Of a stretch of DNA of 64,000 nucleotides, positions 23,077 through 36,288 are shown in pieces; positions within the stretch are counted from its first letter, which is position 1; each line of letters starts with the position of its first letter. Origin of the DNA: Orobanche coerulescens (lineage: Eukaryota > Streptophyta > Magnoliopsida > Lamiales > Orobanchaceae); assembly GCA_033398695.1 (NCBI GenBank), contig CM065802.1, positions 83,004,096 through 83,068,095 on the forward strand, written 5' to 3'. The position numbers were made by a program, and so were the translations under genes. Below the pieces are notes generated by a model, which was not told the DNA's origin, ran no database searches, and was given only the letters and a program-made list of their open reading frames with translations.

Positions 23077-26000
23077 TGTAATATCCTAAAATTTCACTAT
23101 GAATTTTTCGCATTATTTTATCTGAGTTGTACTGTACAGAGTGGGACCGATACAGTATGATAAATAATTTTAGGAACTGTGACAGTCGTGCCAGTATGTC
23201 CATCGAGATTATTTTGATTCTAGGATATTACATGCTTGGTGTGTTTTCGATGTCGCATATACCGTATGAGTATTTGTATGATTTCCGTACTTGGTCGACA
23301 GTTGTAATTGAGGGTATCGTGCATCAGACGTATCATATGAGAATATTTTTGGGATTTCGTATATGTGTTCAGTATTGTCGTATGTTCATATTTGTTATGT
23401 CGAGACATTGGACAGGAATTGCCGGAAATGGCTAAGTATGGATCTGTTAACGTACGTTAAGACTTTGAGATAACGTACGCTAAGTGGTACGTGTTACGTA
23501 CGTTATGCGTAAGGTATTACGTACGTAACAAGAGGAATCAGAGAGTTGGGCCCGATGTCGGCAGCTTTCGGCGCGGATGTGGACAGGAGAGTCAACGGAT
23601 GGAGTTACGTACGTTATACAGGGTGTATTACGTACGTAATACGAGTATAATACTGTAGCAAGTCAATGTACGTATTACGTACGCAACGGAATAAGTGTTA
23701 CGTACGTTATGGGGCGGCTGGCCGAGTCGTGGCCGAGAGGACCTGTAGTGGCCGAGCATGGTCGGCAGTGACTCGTAGGGATGGCCGATCATGGTCGGCA
23801 GTGACTCGCTGGGGGCTAGGACTGGCCGATTACGTACGTAGGCAGTGGCCGGTTACGGCCGTAATGGCCGATTACGTACGTAAAGGAGCTGCCGGTTACG
23901 TACGTAAGGGTGCCGAACAAACTGGACAGTGAGGTAGGCCACGGCCGGCTACGTACGTAAGGACCCGCTGGTTACGTACGTAACGTGCCGGCAGGTCTCG
24001 GCTTATATAAGGCCTGAACCGAGTCATCTGCTCATTTCTTCGTTTTTCTTCGTTCCTTCCGCGATTTCTTCAGCAAAGATGATGGTTTTGAGTAGAATCA
24101 ACTTATAACAACATGTTTTGGAAGTTGGAATCATGGATTAACATCATCCTCCACCCGGATCGAAGGTAAGAACACATAAACTTTTGGTGTTTGGATGTTC
24201 TTGAGGTTTCTTGGTGTTTTGGCCGATTTGCTTCGTTTTGATTCATATTATTGATAGAACTTGATTCTAAACTCGTAATCATTCATTATCTTTGAAGTTT
24301 TGTGGAACGAATTCGAGTATTTCCTTGAATAATCGATTGGATTGAACTATGCCTTCAAAGTATTCGATGAAATGTCCCAATGAGTAGAACTTGGAAAATT
24401 CTACATGTTTTCGTATGAATGATGGTTGAATTGATATTGTTGTGATGATTCTTGGTAATTACGAGAATTTTGTTAAGGGAAGATAATGAATTGGTGATCA
24501 AATGATTCGATTATGTTGTTATGATTATGGAATCGTAGTATTCTCGATGTTCTTGGTAGTTTGTTGCGATTCGTGATTTTATGAGAAGTAAATATTTTGA
24601 AGAAATTGTTAGGACTATTGAACACTGAATTTCAGCTTGTGTTCGTATTGTTAAGGGTTGATACGGTTTGGTTTCGTATGATCGAGATGTCGTTGAACCA
24701 TCGAGTTTGATTAGTTGGTCATTTCGGTTGTTGATTGTTATTGAACGTATCGTTAATTAATTATTGCATTAGGTTACGTTTAGTGATCGTTGAACTTAAC
24801 CGTTGTGCTGCGGACGATCCGGGGCTGCGGAGCTTGTAGACGGAGACGGTGGGATTAATACTGGCTTCGTCGAATTGGTATCAAGGCAAGTTATGCTTGC
24901 TCAGTTCATAATGTTAATAAATGATTTCGTTTTCATTTCATTTATGATTCATATAGCAATGGTATTATGGAATATATGAATTGTCGGAATGGTGGTATGT
25001 ATGGTATTTTTGGACTAAGATAAATCATAATGTATATGATTTTAAGGATGTCTAGTGGAAATGGGAACGTGAATTATAATTTGGTCTATTGCATGAGAAG
25101 TTGGATATCAAGGTTAGTTATCGTGTCGATGTTGAACTCGGGATGGTGGTTTGGTATTAGTTATGGACTGTACTTCATTTTGGATTGTCGGATAAACCGT
25201 GTATTCGTTCATGGCGGTTGGTCGTGGGAAGGTTAGCGTCTCCAGCTTGAGGTAAATTAATATAGTTATATTATGATAATCATCATGTTGCATTATTGCA
25301 TGTATGTGTTGATATTTCATGTGGTGAGTGTGTACCATCGTTCGTTGCGTTTTGTGATGTGCTCTTTCTTTGAGCCGTAATCTATGGGGCCGATGTGTTG
25401 GAGATAAAACATGTATGGTACCCAAATGGAAATGTGTTAGGGGATAAGACCTAAATGGCACCTATGTCCGGAGTATTCCGGAGTAGATGCTTTCGTGACC
25501 CTCGGCTGCTGCCTTGGGAGTTTATATGATATTATCCGGAGTATTCCTGAGTAGATGCTTCCGTGACCCTTGGCTGCTGCCTTGGGAGTTTATGTGCTAT
25601 TATTATATGCATTGTTGAGCATGCTGTGAACTGTTGTCTGATGGAATACCACATTGTGGTCGTGTCGGTCTTTCATGATCGAGTTATTGTTTCTCTCTTG
25701 GAAAATCTTCTGATACTTGTTGGATATACGTTTCTTCAAGATTTGTTGTCATGTTGTATCGTGGCATATCTGGAGTCAGATACGTTCTGATCGTTCATGT
25801 GTAGGATTTTTGGGACGGGCACATGTAGCATGTGTTGGTTTCGACCTCATATTGAACCGTGCACACGAGACGTACTTCGTGAGGCTGATTAGGTACGAGA
25901 CCAGACGTGTATTGATCAATACCCGTGGTTGGCTTGTACACGGACACATGTCCGGATCGAGCGTATCGTGACGTCCATCTTGAGTCTTATTGATTGGTCG

Positions 26001-27639
26001 TTCACAGTCCATGTATAATTGGATCTGTTCGATATTCGGGTTGTCTTTGAAATCCCGTATATATGATTTGTATATGGTTGACGATTTTATTCTCTCGTGT
26101 ATATGACGCCATTGAACCTTTATTAATCTCGTTCGGAGTTACCATATCGATGGTCAACTCATTGATATCGATCCTTTATTAATCTCGTTTGGAGTTCACC
26201 CTGTCATTGGTATTCTCATTCGTTATTGATCCTTATTGATTTCGTTTGAGAGTTGTCTCATCGTTGGTATTCTTGGTTATTAGTCCTTGATTGATGTTAT
26301 TGGAGTTTACCGTGTCGTCGGTATTCTCAGTTGTTGATCCCTTATTACCCCTATTGGAGTTTACCGTGTCGTCAGTATTCTCGGTTATCGATTCCTTATT
26401 GATCTTGTTGGAGTTTATCGTATCGTTGGTATTTCCGGTTGTTGGTCCTTATTGATCTTGCTAGAGTTTACTATGTCGTCAGTATTCTCGATTGTTGACC
26501 CTTTATTGATCTTATTGGAGTTTATCGTATCGTCGGTATTTCTGGTTGTCGACTCTTATTAGTCTTGTTGGAGTTTACCGTATCGTCGGTATTCTCGGTT
26601 ATTCATTCTTCGTTGATCCTTACCGTGTCGGTGGTATTCTCGGTTATTGATTCTTCATTGATCCTTACTGTGTCGTCGGTATTCTCGGTTGTCGACCTTT
26701 TATTGATCTTGATGGGATTTGCCGTATTGCCGGTATTCTCGGTTACTGATTCTTCATTGATCTTGTTGGAGTTACCACATCATGGTATTCTCGTTCGTGG
26801 TTGATCCTTTGTCGATCTTGTGTGGAAATATCATGTCATTGATATTTCCGTTGTGATGCATCGATTGTTTATCATTATTGATTGTGTGAGCATTCATGCT
26901 TTGTATTGATATCCGGGACTTGCCATTGTTTCGGGACAGTTGATTTGCAGATGTATCGAGTGATATCGATTTTTATCAGGATTGGGGTCCGATTGTGCGA
27001 CCCAGCCGACAGAGTTAGTCTTGGCCAGATCATTCCATAAATGAGATATGATAAGTTTGGGAATTTTGGTATCGTTCGGATACAATACAGGTGGATACTT
27101 TTGAATTCATTCATCACTTAAGGACACGAGGCGTGGGTTATGGTAAGAATTGTTTTGTTATGGATTGTGACAGGTTGTTAATGCTACTTTGGTAAGATTA
27201 TGTGGGGAATGTTCTTACTCTGTAGATTACATTGATATGTAATTGTCTTTGTGATGTGATCGTTATCATTGTTGAGTATTATGGCTGACCCCGTCGTGGG
27301 ATTTATCTTTTAGGTATTCGGAGTTCGAGCTAGTAGCGGTCGTGAAGGGATGAGCTTTCCGGTGATACTGGCTATGGCGTGATTCTTGGGATCGTGTATT
27401 CTTTTCTGGCTTTTCTAATTCCGCTGCAAATGTATTTAATTATGTTTTATCCGCTGTGTGTATGTTTCTAAATGGCTTTTCGGTATTCTTTGAACTGTGT
27501 TTTTATCCGCTGCGAGTGTGTGTACTTTCAAAGGCCCTTTTGGCATTTTTAAATGTTTGCGAAAATGATTTTAGCCTTGTGGGTTCCAATGCGGGGCCCA
27601 CGGCGCTGTAATATTCTCGTATGGTTTTGGGGTGTTACA
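23077..27639 (+). repeat. LARD-like LTR, copy B2 (true 3' LTR)
   Basis: This 4563-bp LTR ends GGGGTGTTACA next to the CGATG target duplication. It is somewhat more diverged from A1 and A2 than those are from each other (for example at 24140-24620 and 27050-27330), as expected if A2 is a recent duplicate of A1. Confidence 0.9.
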
Positions 27640-28184
27640 CGATGGGATTTAGGGCTGGAAATTTCATTTGTGATTTTTTTATTCAGGTTTGGTCTTTGTA
27701 CTGAGTTCGGATCCTGTCCGAGTTTGGGTTTCGGATATCTAAGCTTCGGGTCTGTTGTTTGTTCACGACTGATTTGAGTTAAAGGGTGTTCAAGAATTGT
27801 AGATTTGCATAAGAACACAAAACAAAACTGTAGAATTTCTATCTCTGATTTGCGGAAACGGCGACTGCAGGAAGAAGAAGAAAAAATATATATCTCTATT
27901 CTTTTTTTACAAATTAAATTTGTGAAGCAAAATAAGTACAGAAAAATAAGGATGATGTTCTGAAGAATTTACCTTTGCTGGGAAGATGAGAAATTGCAGA
28001 ACGTGAGAATTCAAGATGGGAACGGCTGGAGGCAGAGGAGAAATATGTTTGTGTATTCTCAGATTACATTTGTATTATACAGTATTTATACTGTAAATTA
28101 TTAGGTTTAGGGTATAGCTAATGGGTCTAGGAGAAGGGCTTGGGCCACAGGAATAAAAATTAAAGTGATCCTAAGTAATTAGGC

Positions 28185-28280
28185 TAAATTAAATAATAAT
28201 ATTAATATTACTACTAATAATAATAAATAATAGGAATAATATTAATAATAGTAATAATAATAATAATAATAAATAATATT
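28185..28280. repeat. AT-rich trinucleotide microsatellite
   Basis: Imperfect AAT/ATT runs lie within the solo LTR. Nothing else is seen here. Confidence 0.7.
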
Positions 28281-28555
28281 ATTGTGAAACCTTTGGTAAC
28301 AATTAATGTTGTTTAAAAATTTGACTCGGGCTATTTATAGAAATAACCATCATTGGGTTATAATAATACGGGAACTTGGACTCGAGCCTGGAGCGTAAAC
28401 TACAATCATGATATGCGAATAAGGAAAAATTTGGAACTTATTTAATAAATGGAATAAAATTCATAAATAAATTGTTGGACATTTAAAATCATTCATGCGC
28501 TTTCTATAAATCATAAAAATAAATGCATGCTCGAAAATCGGGGCGTTACACTTAA

Positions 28556-30757
28556 GTTTACTTAAGCATTTCATTTTAAACTCTGCAATTATGCACGAGT
28601 TGACTTTTTCACCAATATAAATAAAAGTCATTCAAAGACTATTTTGAATGAGGTAAATATGTCATTATCACATATCCTTACTTGATATATTCACACTTGT
28701 GAATCTATTTATCTTCATTAGAAAGTTTGAGTGTATTAGAGACTTTCATATATATATTCACGCCTACTGACTCAACAAATTTGTAGCCATAATATCTATT
28801 ACCGCCTAATATATTAAATAACGGAACGTAATGCCATAATAGAAGAATTAATTTAAGGTTTATCATAAACCTTTGAAATATTAATCTCGCATTGTGTCTC
28901 ACAATTTAATTTCTCTTAATACAAACATTCATCGTGCATCCAATAGGGACAACACCTTTGACATGTGTATTACAGAGCAATGCAAGAAGCTCTACCTAAA
29001 TTGTTTTTTCTATTTACCTAGTGCTTCTGGCACTGGTATTGGATCCAGATTATTGATAATATTAATCAAGCAATTCTTGAGGTATGAAAATATTGTCGAC
29101 ATTCATGATATTTTCTTTTGTATTTTTCTTCTGTGTTTACAAAATTTATAGCAATTTCAATCAAGCAGTAATTTGATGGTTCTGTAATCTCAATATTATA
29201 ATCATTTGTGCACATACAAGTATATTAGGATTCTCGTCTTCAGGACAATTCTCAGAGTGATGTGATCCATTTATTTGTATTCCGTAGATTTGGATCTTTA
29301 TCACCAACAAGTCTCCCTCGCTTTAGCGTAAAGGATCATCACTTAATTCATTTAGTTCAAAAAGAACTCTAATTCTCTTGTGGTGCATATACAATAGGTA
29401 TATGAAAAATCACTCGTTTAGCAGTAATATTTTTGAACTTTAATTTCATATGCGTGAATAGTCGATAACTTTCGATATTATTTCATATATTGTTCAAAAT
29501 ATGAATCACTCTTTCCAGAGCATGTAATATCCATCAAGAATATCAAATTGTGCTACATCAGGAGCAACAATATTTTCAAATTTATAAAGAACGTTTAAAA
29601 TATGCTTCATAAACATTAAATGTGCTACTCATGAGGAACGATAAACAATAATCTTTAATATTCATCAAGAATATCAATTGCTCATTCAGGAGAAACTATG
29701 TGAAATAATTCTTAAGATTATTTGAGAGTTTTAACTTGAAACTACGTTTATCATATCATGATGATAATAATATAGTTTTCGTGAGAATTATCACATAGTG
29801 AACTCAATTTTCACTTTTATCTATCATTTTCTCCATTTTGCACAAAAGATCATGGATAAATATTAATATATTTTCCATAGACTTAATTTGCGCTTAAGAG
29901 CATGTTATATTCCTAAGGAATATCAATCGTGCTACTTCAGGAGCAACGATATGTAATCTTTATGCTTATCATGAATCGCAACCATATATCTATCATGCTA
30001 CTTCAGGAGCAACGATATATAATCATAAATATTATATCATAAATCGTAACAAATACGATTATTATTTCAATACAACATGATACATGAAATACATCTTTCA
30101 ATAAAATATATTTTTTATAATTCACAAAATCAAAGCATATTCACAAATTAAAATATGCTATGAATCGATTTCAACATATAAAATTAAAAAATTTGGTATG
30201 CTTACTTACTCCATAAATAATTCCAGATCTTTGATCCTTGAACGGGATACTAAATATGGCTACTCTCCATAGCATGTACATTATCATGGATAACATATTT
30301 TTCCTATATGCACGTAAAATATAAACATGGTTAGATTTATAAGTGTACAAATCAATGAATAAATGAATCATTAATTAGAAAAAGATGAAGAGTTGAGAAA
30401 TGTCCGAAAAAGGGGCTACTGGGCTCGATAATTGGCCGAAAAAGAATTCGGGCGCGGCGGTGAAGCAGCTCGGTGTTGGATGAGGACGGATCTTCGAATT
30501 TTCTCGTAAAAATCTGCTTCTGTTCGGCGACAGATTCAGTAAGTAATATTGCACAGAATCCGATCTCCACCGTTGAATATATAAATATTTATGTTGGAAC
30601 TGTCAAAATTTCAAGCTGATCCGACAGTTAACGAAGTGGAAAACATAATTTTCGCGCAGCCTCACAGTGCAGAAAATTTGCTCGCATTTTTTTTTTTGCG
30701 AATTTCGAAAATCAGATGAAAAAAATATTCTACTGTTAAAGCATCGTGTTGATAATG
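28556..30757 (-). mobile_element. Copia interior, 5' noncoding part
   Basis: This 2.2-kb AT-rich stretch carries no pol or gag that can be recognised. A degenerate motif, TCAAGAATATCAA..TGCTACTTCAGGAGCAAC, recurs several times between about 29520 and 30020. Next to the 5' LTR the minus strand reads TTATCAACACGATGCTTTAAC, the probable position of the primer site. The element has lost or never had most of its coding region. Confidence 0.55.
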
Positions 30758-30878
30758 TGTTATATAATATAAAAATAAAAAGAACAGATTTGTTAACCCA
30801 GCTCGTCAATAATGACTATATCTGGGGGCATACCAAGCCAGGAGAGTATTCACTATAATTTATGTGTTTCTCAGTACA
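30758..30878 (-). repeat. Copia 5' LTR, part 1 of 3
   Basis: This matches 424-551 of the intact LTR up to TTCTCAGTACA, where the RTE LINE begins. Those last 11 bases are the LINE target duplication. Confidence 0.88.
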
Positions 30879-31214
30879 GGAAACCAAACCAAACCAAACA
30901 TACCCAGTGTATCCCGCTCAGAGCAGGGTCTGGGGAGGGTAATATGTACGCAGACCATGCCCCTACTTTTTACGGTAGGGAGGATGTTTTCGTGAAGACC
31001 CCCAGCTTAGTGCGCAACAAAGTATTGAGTGATATATCCAAAAGAAGCATAAGAATCGAAAAAGCTCAAAACCATATCTGAGCCCATGGCTTAATTCACA
31101 TGAGACTTACCTAAGGGGACTTTGGCAACTACGCCCAGCTCCCTGTAAAAAAATACATCATACGCAAAAGCCAATAAGATAAAATATACCAAAAAAAATA
31201 AAAAATATAAAGCT

Positions 31215-34130
31215 CTAGGCCAAAGCTAACCGAGACAACCCAACCCTGAGTCTCTCTACTATAGCACCGCTCTCGACAAAAGAATCCACAACTCTGATCT
31301 GGCGCCTCCAAGAGCACCTATCAATAGTCATGGTCTCGAAAAGGTTTAAGACCTTCAAATCTAATCTCAGCTGCTCCTCCCACGTCCTCCTCGGTCTGCC
31401 TCTCCTTCTCCCACCTACAACCAATATACTCTCGACCCTCCTCACCGGAGCAGATGCCTGCCTCCTACGGATGTGGCCAAACCATCTCAATCTCCCTTCC
31501 CTAGCTTTCGCTGAAATGGGCGCCACTCCTCGCGCGTTCCTGAAAACCTTTTTCGAGATTCTATCCAACATTGTGCGACCACACGACCAACGTAACATTC
31601 TCATTTAAGCCGCTTCCAACTTTCTCTCAAGCGACTTCTTCATCACCCAACATTCGGAGCCATACAACATTGCAGGTCTGATTGCCGCTCTATAGAATTT
31701 ACCCGTCAACTTTAGAGGGACATTCTTGTCGCACAGGACCCCTGTCGCTGCTCTCCACCTAATCCACCTTACCTTGATACGATGAGTGACATCATCTTCA
31801 CACTCACATTCCTTCTGAATGATCGAACCCAAATACTTGAACTTATCCGTATGGGGTACGGTCTGATCAGCAATCATTACCTCTACTTATTCCTCATTGG
31901 CCTCACCACTAAAGTTACACCAGAGATACTCGGTCTTAGACCGGCTCAAACGCAGGCCCTGGGATTCTAACTTAGACCTCAATAGCTCCAACTTTGAGTT
32001 CACCTCCCTCCTCGACTCCGCCACTAACACAATGTCGTCATAAAAAAGAATGCACCACGGGACACCATCCTGTATCCCCCGTGAAATGACATCAAGGATT
32101 AGAGCAAAGAGAAGAGGGCTTAACGCCGACCCCTGGTGTAGCCCTATCTCAACCGGGAAATACTGGGTGTTACCAACTGGGGTCCTAACGCAAGTCCTAG
32201 CTTGGGACTACATGTCTTGGATCGCCCTAACGTACGACAACAACACCCTTCTCTCCTCAAGGCTCCTCCAAATAACATCGCGTGGAACGCTATCATAATC
32301 CTTCTCTAGATCAATGAACACCATATGGAGGTCCTTACGCCGCTCTCTAAACTTCTCCATAAGGCGTCTGACGAGATGAATGGCCTCAGTCGTGGACCAC
32401 CCCGGCATGAAGCCAAATTGGTTCTCAGAGATCTCAACTTCTCTTCTAATCCTGCAATCCACCACTCTTTCCCACAGTTTCATAGTATTACTGAGGAGTT
32501 TAATAACCCGATAGTTACTACAACTCTGAGCATCGCCTTTGTTCTTGAAAAACAGCAAAACAATACTACGTCTCCACTCCGTCGGCATCTTAGAACCTCT
32601 GAGAAGGATGTTGAACAGCTCTGCTAGCCACTGAACTCCAACTTCCCCCAGACAAAGCCACACCTCAATAGGGATCTGATATGGGCCTACAGCTTTAGCT
32701 CTACCCATTTTCATTAGGGCACCATTTACTTCCTCCTTGCTGATGCTCTCACAGGGACTTAACGAATGAGCAGAATATAGACTAACTCCTTGCACCATCA
32801 AGTCGCTACTCCTAGCCTCATAGAAAAGTTCAAGAAAATACCTATTCCACCTCTCCTTAATAGCCACATCGTTCACTGACACTTGGCCCAAATTATCCTT
32901 AATATACTTAACGGGACCTAGGTCGCGCTGCCCTCTTTCCCTAGCTTTCGCTAGTTTAAAAATAGCATTCGCTCCTTCTTTTGTTTCTAGGCGCTTGTAC
33001 ATCTCCTCGAATGTCTTACCTTTAGCCTTAGCCACTGCCTTCTTAGCCTCTCTTTTCGCCACCTTGTACACTTCAATCTTCAAAATTCTCTTCTCCCCAG
33101 CACTAACCGACAAAAGCTCCTTAAAAAGCGCTTGTTTAGCCTTAACTTTCTTTTGTACCTCCTCATTCTACCACCATACCTCCCTATGACTACTAGGCCT
33201 TCCCGAAGAAACCCCAACCACCTTCTCGCCCACGCTCCTAATAGCATTGGCCATGCTGGTCCACATAAGGATAGCGTCGCCCTCCCGTAAAAAACCTCCT
33301 TCGCGGGTCAGAGACTCCCTGAATTTTGCACCCTTCAGATCCTTCCAGAGAATCCTAGGTCTAGCTTCTCTGGCCCTGCTAACAACACGACTTCCCATGG
33401 ATAAATCCATAGCCAGCAGCCGGTGTTGAGAAACACAAGCCTCGCTCTGGAACACCTTGCAGTCTACGCACGCCCTAGCATCACGACTGCGCAAAAGAAG
33501 GTAGTCAATTTACGTGTTGTGCCCCCCACTACCGAAGGTGATGAGGTGCTCAGTTCTCTTCTGAAAAATAGAGTTAGCAATTACCAACTCATGCGCAGTG
33601 GCAAACTCCAACAACGCGGAACCTCCTGCATTCCTAACTCCGAAGCCGAAACCACGATGAGCCCTATGGTAACCATCCACCCACTCACCAATGTGCCCAT
33701 TGAAATCGCCCCTTAAAATAATAAATTGATCGTCCGAAATACACCCGACCAACTCATCTAAACAGACCCAAAAAGCTTCCTTAACAAGCACACCCAAACC
33801 AACATGTGGGGCATACGCACAAACCACGTTAACCACCTTCTCCCCAACCACCTCTCTAACGGACATAATCCTATCGTTACACCTCTTCACTTCCACGATG
33901 TTATCCTTAAGCTCCTTAGACAAAAAGAATACTCACACCGTTACTCGAGTTAGCAAGGCCTGAATACCACAATTTATAACCGTTCGCCTCCCTGGACTGC
34001 GCCCCCTTCCACCTAGTCTCCTGAATACAAGTCACATCAACCCTTCTCTTGCCAAAACATCCACGAGCTCCAAAAGCTTACCCATCAAGGTACCCAAATT
34101 CCAACTACCAACCCGCAAACAGTGCGGCAT
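31215..34130 (-). pseudogene. RTE endonuclease-reverse transcriptase, frameshifted
   Basis: Read on the minus strand. The protein would nick target DNA and copy the element's RNA at the break. The AP-like endonuclease begins near 34130 (GSWN-like start), and 33510-33923 carries the GDFNGHIG catalytic motif. A linker (33168-33494) follows, then the RT at 32208-33113 with [28 protein letters not shown] and [11 protein letters not shown]. The frame breaks before the active-site box, which is read near 32037 as FYDD. The C-terminal part (31215-31877) has YRAAIRPAMLYGSECW and RLRWFGHIRRR, typical of plant RTE proteins. The segments lie in different frames, so no full protein is made. Confidence 0.88.
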
Positions 34131-34940
34131 CGACCAATACAAAACACAAATGCACTACGAAAAATAAAATGTGGTAGTGAAGCCAAAAATGCAAATAAGA
34201 TGCGAATGTCAAAGACAATTTAAAAGGAAGCCAACCGCATAACAATCGTAGTAAATAGTAGATATATGGCTGACGAAAATGAAATTTGACAGAAAAGTAC
34301 AATGATACCGGACTTCGCGAAGCTGCGGAAACTCGAAACCGATCGACTCCTAAACAGGGAAAAGGCGATCGGTAGGCCGACGACACTTGGGAGCAGCACG
34401 GGGAACCTACAAAACAGACAGCTAACTGGCAATACTACTGTTAGATTGACGGGGATGGATGAACGCAGCGGTGTAATGTTATTCTTCCGGTGATACGCCG
34501 GCCAGAGATGACCAGCAGCCCAGAGCGGCGCGAGCGCAAGTTAGGGCAAAGCTCAGAGGTTAGTTAAAAATCAATTCTATAGGGCGGTCTGCTGAAAATC
34601 CCACTGTAATCTTAACAAAAACCAGAAAGAACCAGAAAAACCAAAAACAGCCAGAAAAAGCCAGAAAAACAACCCAAATCGCCTACAAAAAACCAGAGAT
34701 ACCAACAGAGACCAGTTCAACATAAACCGAGCACCAAATCACAAAAGCAGAAAAAGGAATTCCGATACCAACCGCAAATCGCAAATCGACCAGTTTAGAT
34801 CGCAAATCGCAGAAAAACCAGAAAAACCAACCGACCAGTTCAGGTATCGAAATCACGAAAAACAACAGCAAATCAGCGACACACCCATAAGCTGGGCTTC
34901 TCTGTACTGAGCGCAAGTTTTCTCCCTTATTGTAAATCCA
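34131..34940 (-). mobile_element. RTE LINE 5' leader
   Basis: This noncoding leader of about 800 bp precedes the endonuclease. It contains A/C-rich low-complexity runs of AACCAGAAAAACC and CGCAAATCGC (34617-34860 on the plus strand). No promoter motif could be named. Confidence 0.5.
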
Positions 34941-34974
34941 TTCTCAGTACAAGAATACAATCAAAAGAGATATA
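34941..34974 (-). repeat. Copia 5' LTR, part 2 of 3
   Basis: The first 11 bases are the right LINE target duplication. The rest (AGAATACAATCAAAAGAGATATA) continues the LTR up to the CACTA element. The final ATA is the CACTA target duplication. Confidence 0.85.
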
Positions 34975-34984
34975 CACTACCAAA

Positions 34985-35510
34985 AAAAGGACTTTAGCCG
35001 ATGACACTTAAAAAAACGGCCGACGACTTTTAAGTGTCGTCAGCTAAACTTTGGACTTTAGCGGACGACCCACACCGTCGTCGGCTAAAACGTTTTAGCC
35101 GACGACTTTTGTGATGGTTTAACCGACGACCCAGATCAAGTCGTCGGCTAAACCTCCAATTTAAAATTATATATCCTCCTCAGTTATAATGTGGACGACT
35201 TGAGGCATATGTTGTCGGATATCAATGCAAAAAATGAGACAGACTGTAGTGATGACTCAGACTATGATCCATAAATTTAATAGATGTTTAGTTTCATACG
35301 TTATATATAATGATTGTTTTTGCTTTTTTGGAAACAAAAAAAATAGTAATAATAATAATCAAAACATTAACATAATATTAATAATAATAATTAAAAAAAT
35401 CGGGGGTGGGTAGCCGACGACTTCCAGCAAAGTCGTCGGCTAAACCCTTTTCGAAAAAAAAATTGGGGTTTAGCCGACGACTTAGATCTAGTCGTCGGCT
35501 AAACCTCTAA
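34985..35510. repeat. CACTA left subterminal repeats
   Basis: Direct and inverted copies of AGCCGACGAC are spread over 34990-35155 and 35405-35510. Neighbouring inverted pairs could fold into hairpins. An AT-rich spacer with an AAT run lies at 35160-35400. Confidence 0.85.
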
Positions 35511-36288
35511 ATATATATATATAGATATAACTTCTTCTCTCCTTTCTTCTTCCTTTTCTTCTTTTTTCTTCCCCCACCCACCCGTCACCCGCCCGACGAC
35601 ATCAGACCACCCGTCACCCACCCGCCGGAACACCGCCGCCTGACCGCCCGCCGCTCGACCGTCCGCCCGCCGCCCGACCGCCGCACAGGTAACCCGTTTT
35701 TTTTTTTGCGTGCATTTTTAGTGTATTAATTTTATATGTAATTAGGTTGCTTTTCATGTAATTTTTATTATTTTTTAGTTTATTAGGTTAGGTTTTATTT
35801 AGTTTTTAGAATTTTGTTTTTTATTTAGTTTTTATTTGTTTGATGAATTTATTATATTTATTTGATGTATTGTTGGTGTATTGTGTTATTAATTGGTATA
35901 CTGTGTTGAATTGTATGTATTGTTAGTGTATTGTGTTATTAATTGGTGTATTGTGTTGAATTGGTGTATTTTTGTTGCTGTTGAATTGGTGTATTGTATA
36001 TTTTTATTTCACCTCATAATTTCATCAGTCCGCCGCACGTCAGTCTGCCGCCAGTCCGCCGTCCGCGGCTGTCCGCCGCCCAGGTAGGTTTTTGTTTCCG
36101 TTGAATTGGTGTAATATATATGTGTTATGTATTTGTGTTGAATTGTATGCATTGTTAGTGTATTTTTTTCTCTAACTTATTAATTGGTGTATTGTGTTGA
36201 CTTATATGTATTGTTGGTGTATTGTGTTATTTACTTTAAGTGTTGTTTTATAAATTGTTGGTGTATTGTGTACAGGGTAATGGATAAA
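35511..36288 (+). other. CACTA left interior, leader-like sequence
   Basis: A CTTCTTC-rich stretch is followed by a CCGCC-rich stretch (35580-35690) that ends in CGCACAGGTAACC. A second block (36030-36085) ends in CGCCCAGGTAGG. Both look like splice donors after GC-rich untranslated exons. The remainder is T-rich with repeated GGTGTATTGTGTT. Just before the Tekay insertion lies GTACAGGGTAATGGATAAA, resembling a splice acceptor and a start codon. These are inferences from motifs only. Confidence 0.35.

Larger units (their letters stand above)
12272..27639 (+). mobile_element. LARD-like gypsy derivative with 4.56-kb LTRs, tandemly duplicated
   Basis: The element begins TGTAATATCC, ends GGGTGTTACA and has a perfect CGATG TSD (12267-12271 and 27640-27644). 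The layout is LTR, 393-bp interior, partial LTR (to 18005), a copy of the left flank (18006-18117), LTR, 393-bp interior, LTR. The interior keeps a tRNA-iMet primer site (TGGTATCAGAGC) and a short stretch reading as the usual end of gypsy pol before the 3' LTR (AATTTCGAGGATGAAAC). It has no protein. LTR ends and primer site resemble Tekay/Del chromoviruses, so it probably moved using such an element's enzymes. That partner is inferred. Confidence 0.85.
10826..28550 (-). mobile_element. Solo LTR (Ty3/gypsy type), split by a later insertion
   Basis: The ends TGTAGCGACC (10826) and GGGGCGTTACA (28550) are flanked by a perfect CTTAA TSD (10821-10825 and 28551-28555). Without the 15.4-kb insertion it carries, the element is about 2.35 kb with no interior domain, so it is a solo LTR. 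Minus orientation is favoured. The minus-strand start TGTAACGCCCCGATTTTCG is canonical, a TATA box (AGTATAAATACTG near 28085) lies downstream of it, and the GCAGCGGA-like motif seen near the 3' ends of related LTRs occurs near 10910. The opposite orientation cannot be excluded, as a TATAAATA box also exists on the plus strand at 11876. Confidence 0.75.
30879..34940 (-). mobile_element. RTE-type LINE, nearly full length
   Basis: The element is flanked by an 11-bp perfect TSD, TTCTCAGTACA (30868-30878 and 34941-34951). On the minus strand it runs 5' leader, endonuclease, reverse transcriptase, C-terminal region, then a short 3' end. That end closes with GGATACACTGGGTATG and a TTTGG microsatellite tail instead of poly(A). 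A single EN-RT coding region and a microsatellite tail are the marks of the RTE clade. The length (4.06 kb) is near the family's usual size. Several frameshifts make it inactive. Confidence 0.9.

Noticed and set aside
31330..31608. Plus-strand frame of 92 codons
   Set aside because: It lies opposite the RTE C-terminal coding region on the minus strand and has no support of its own.
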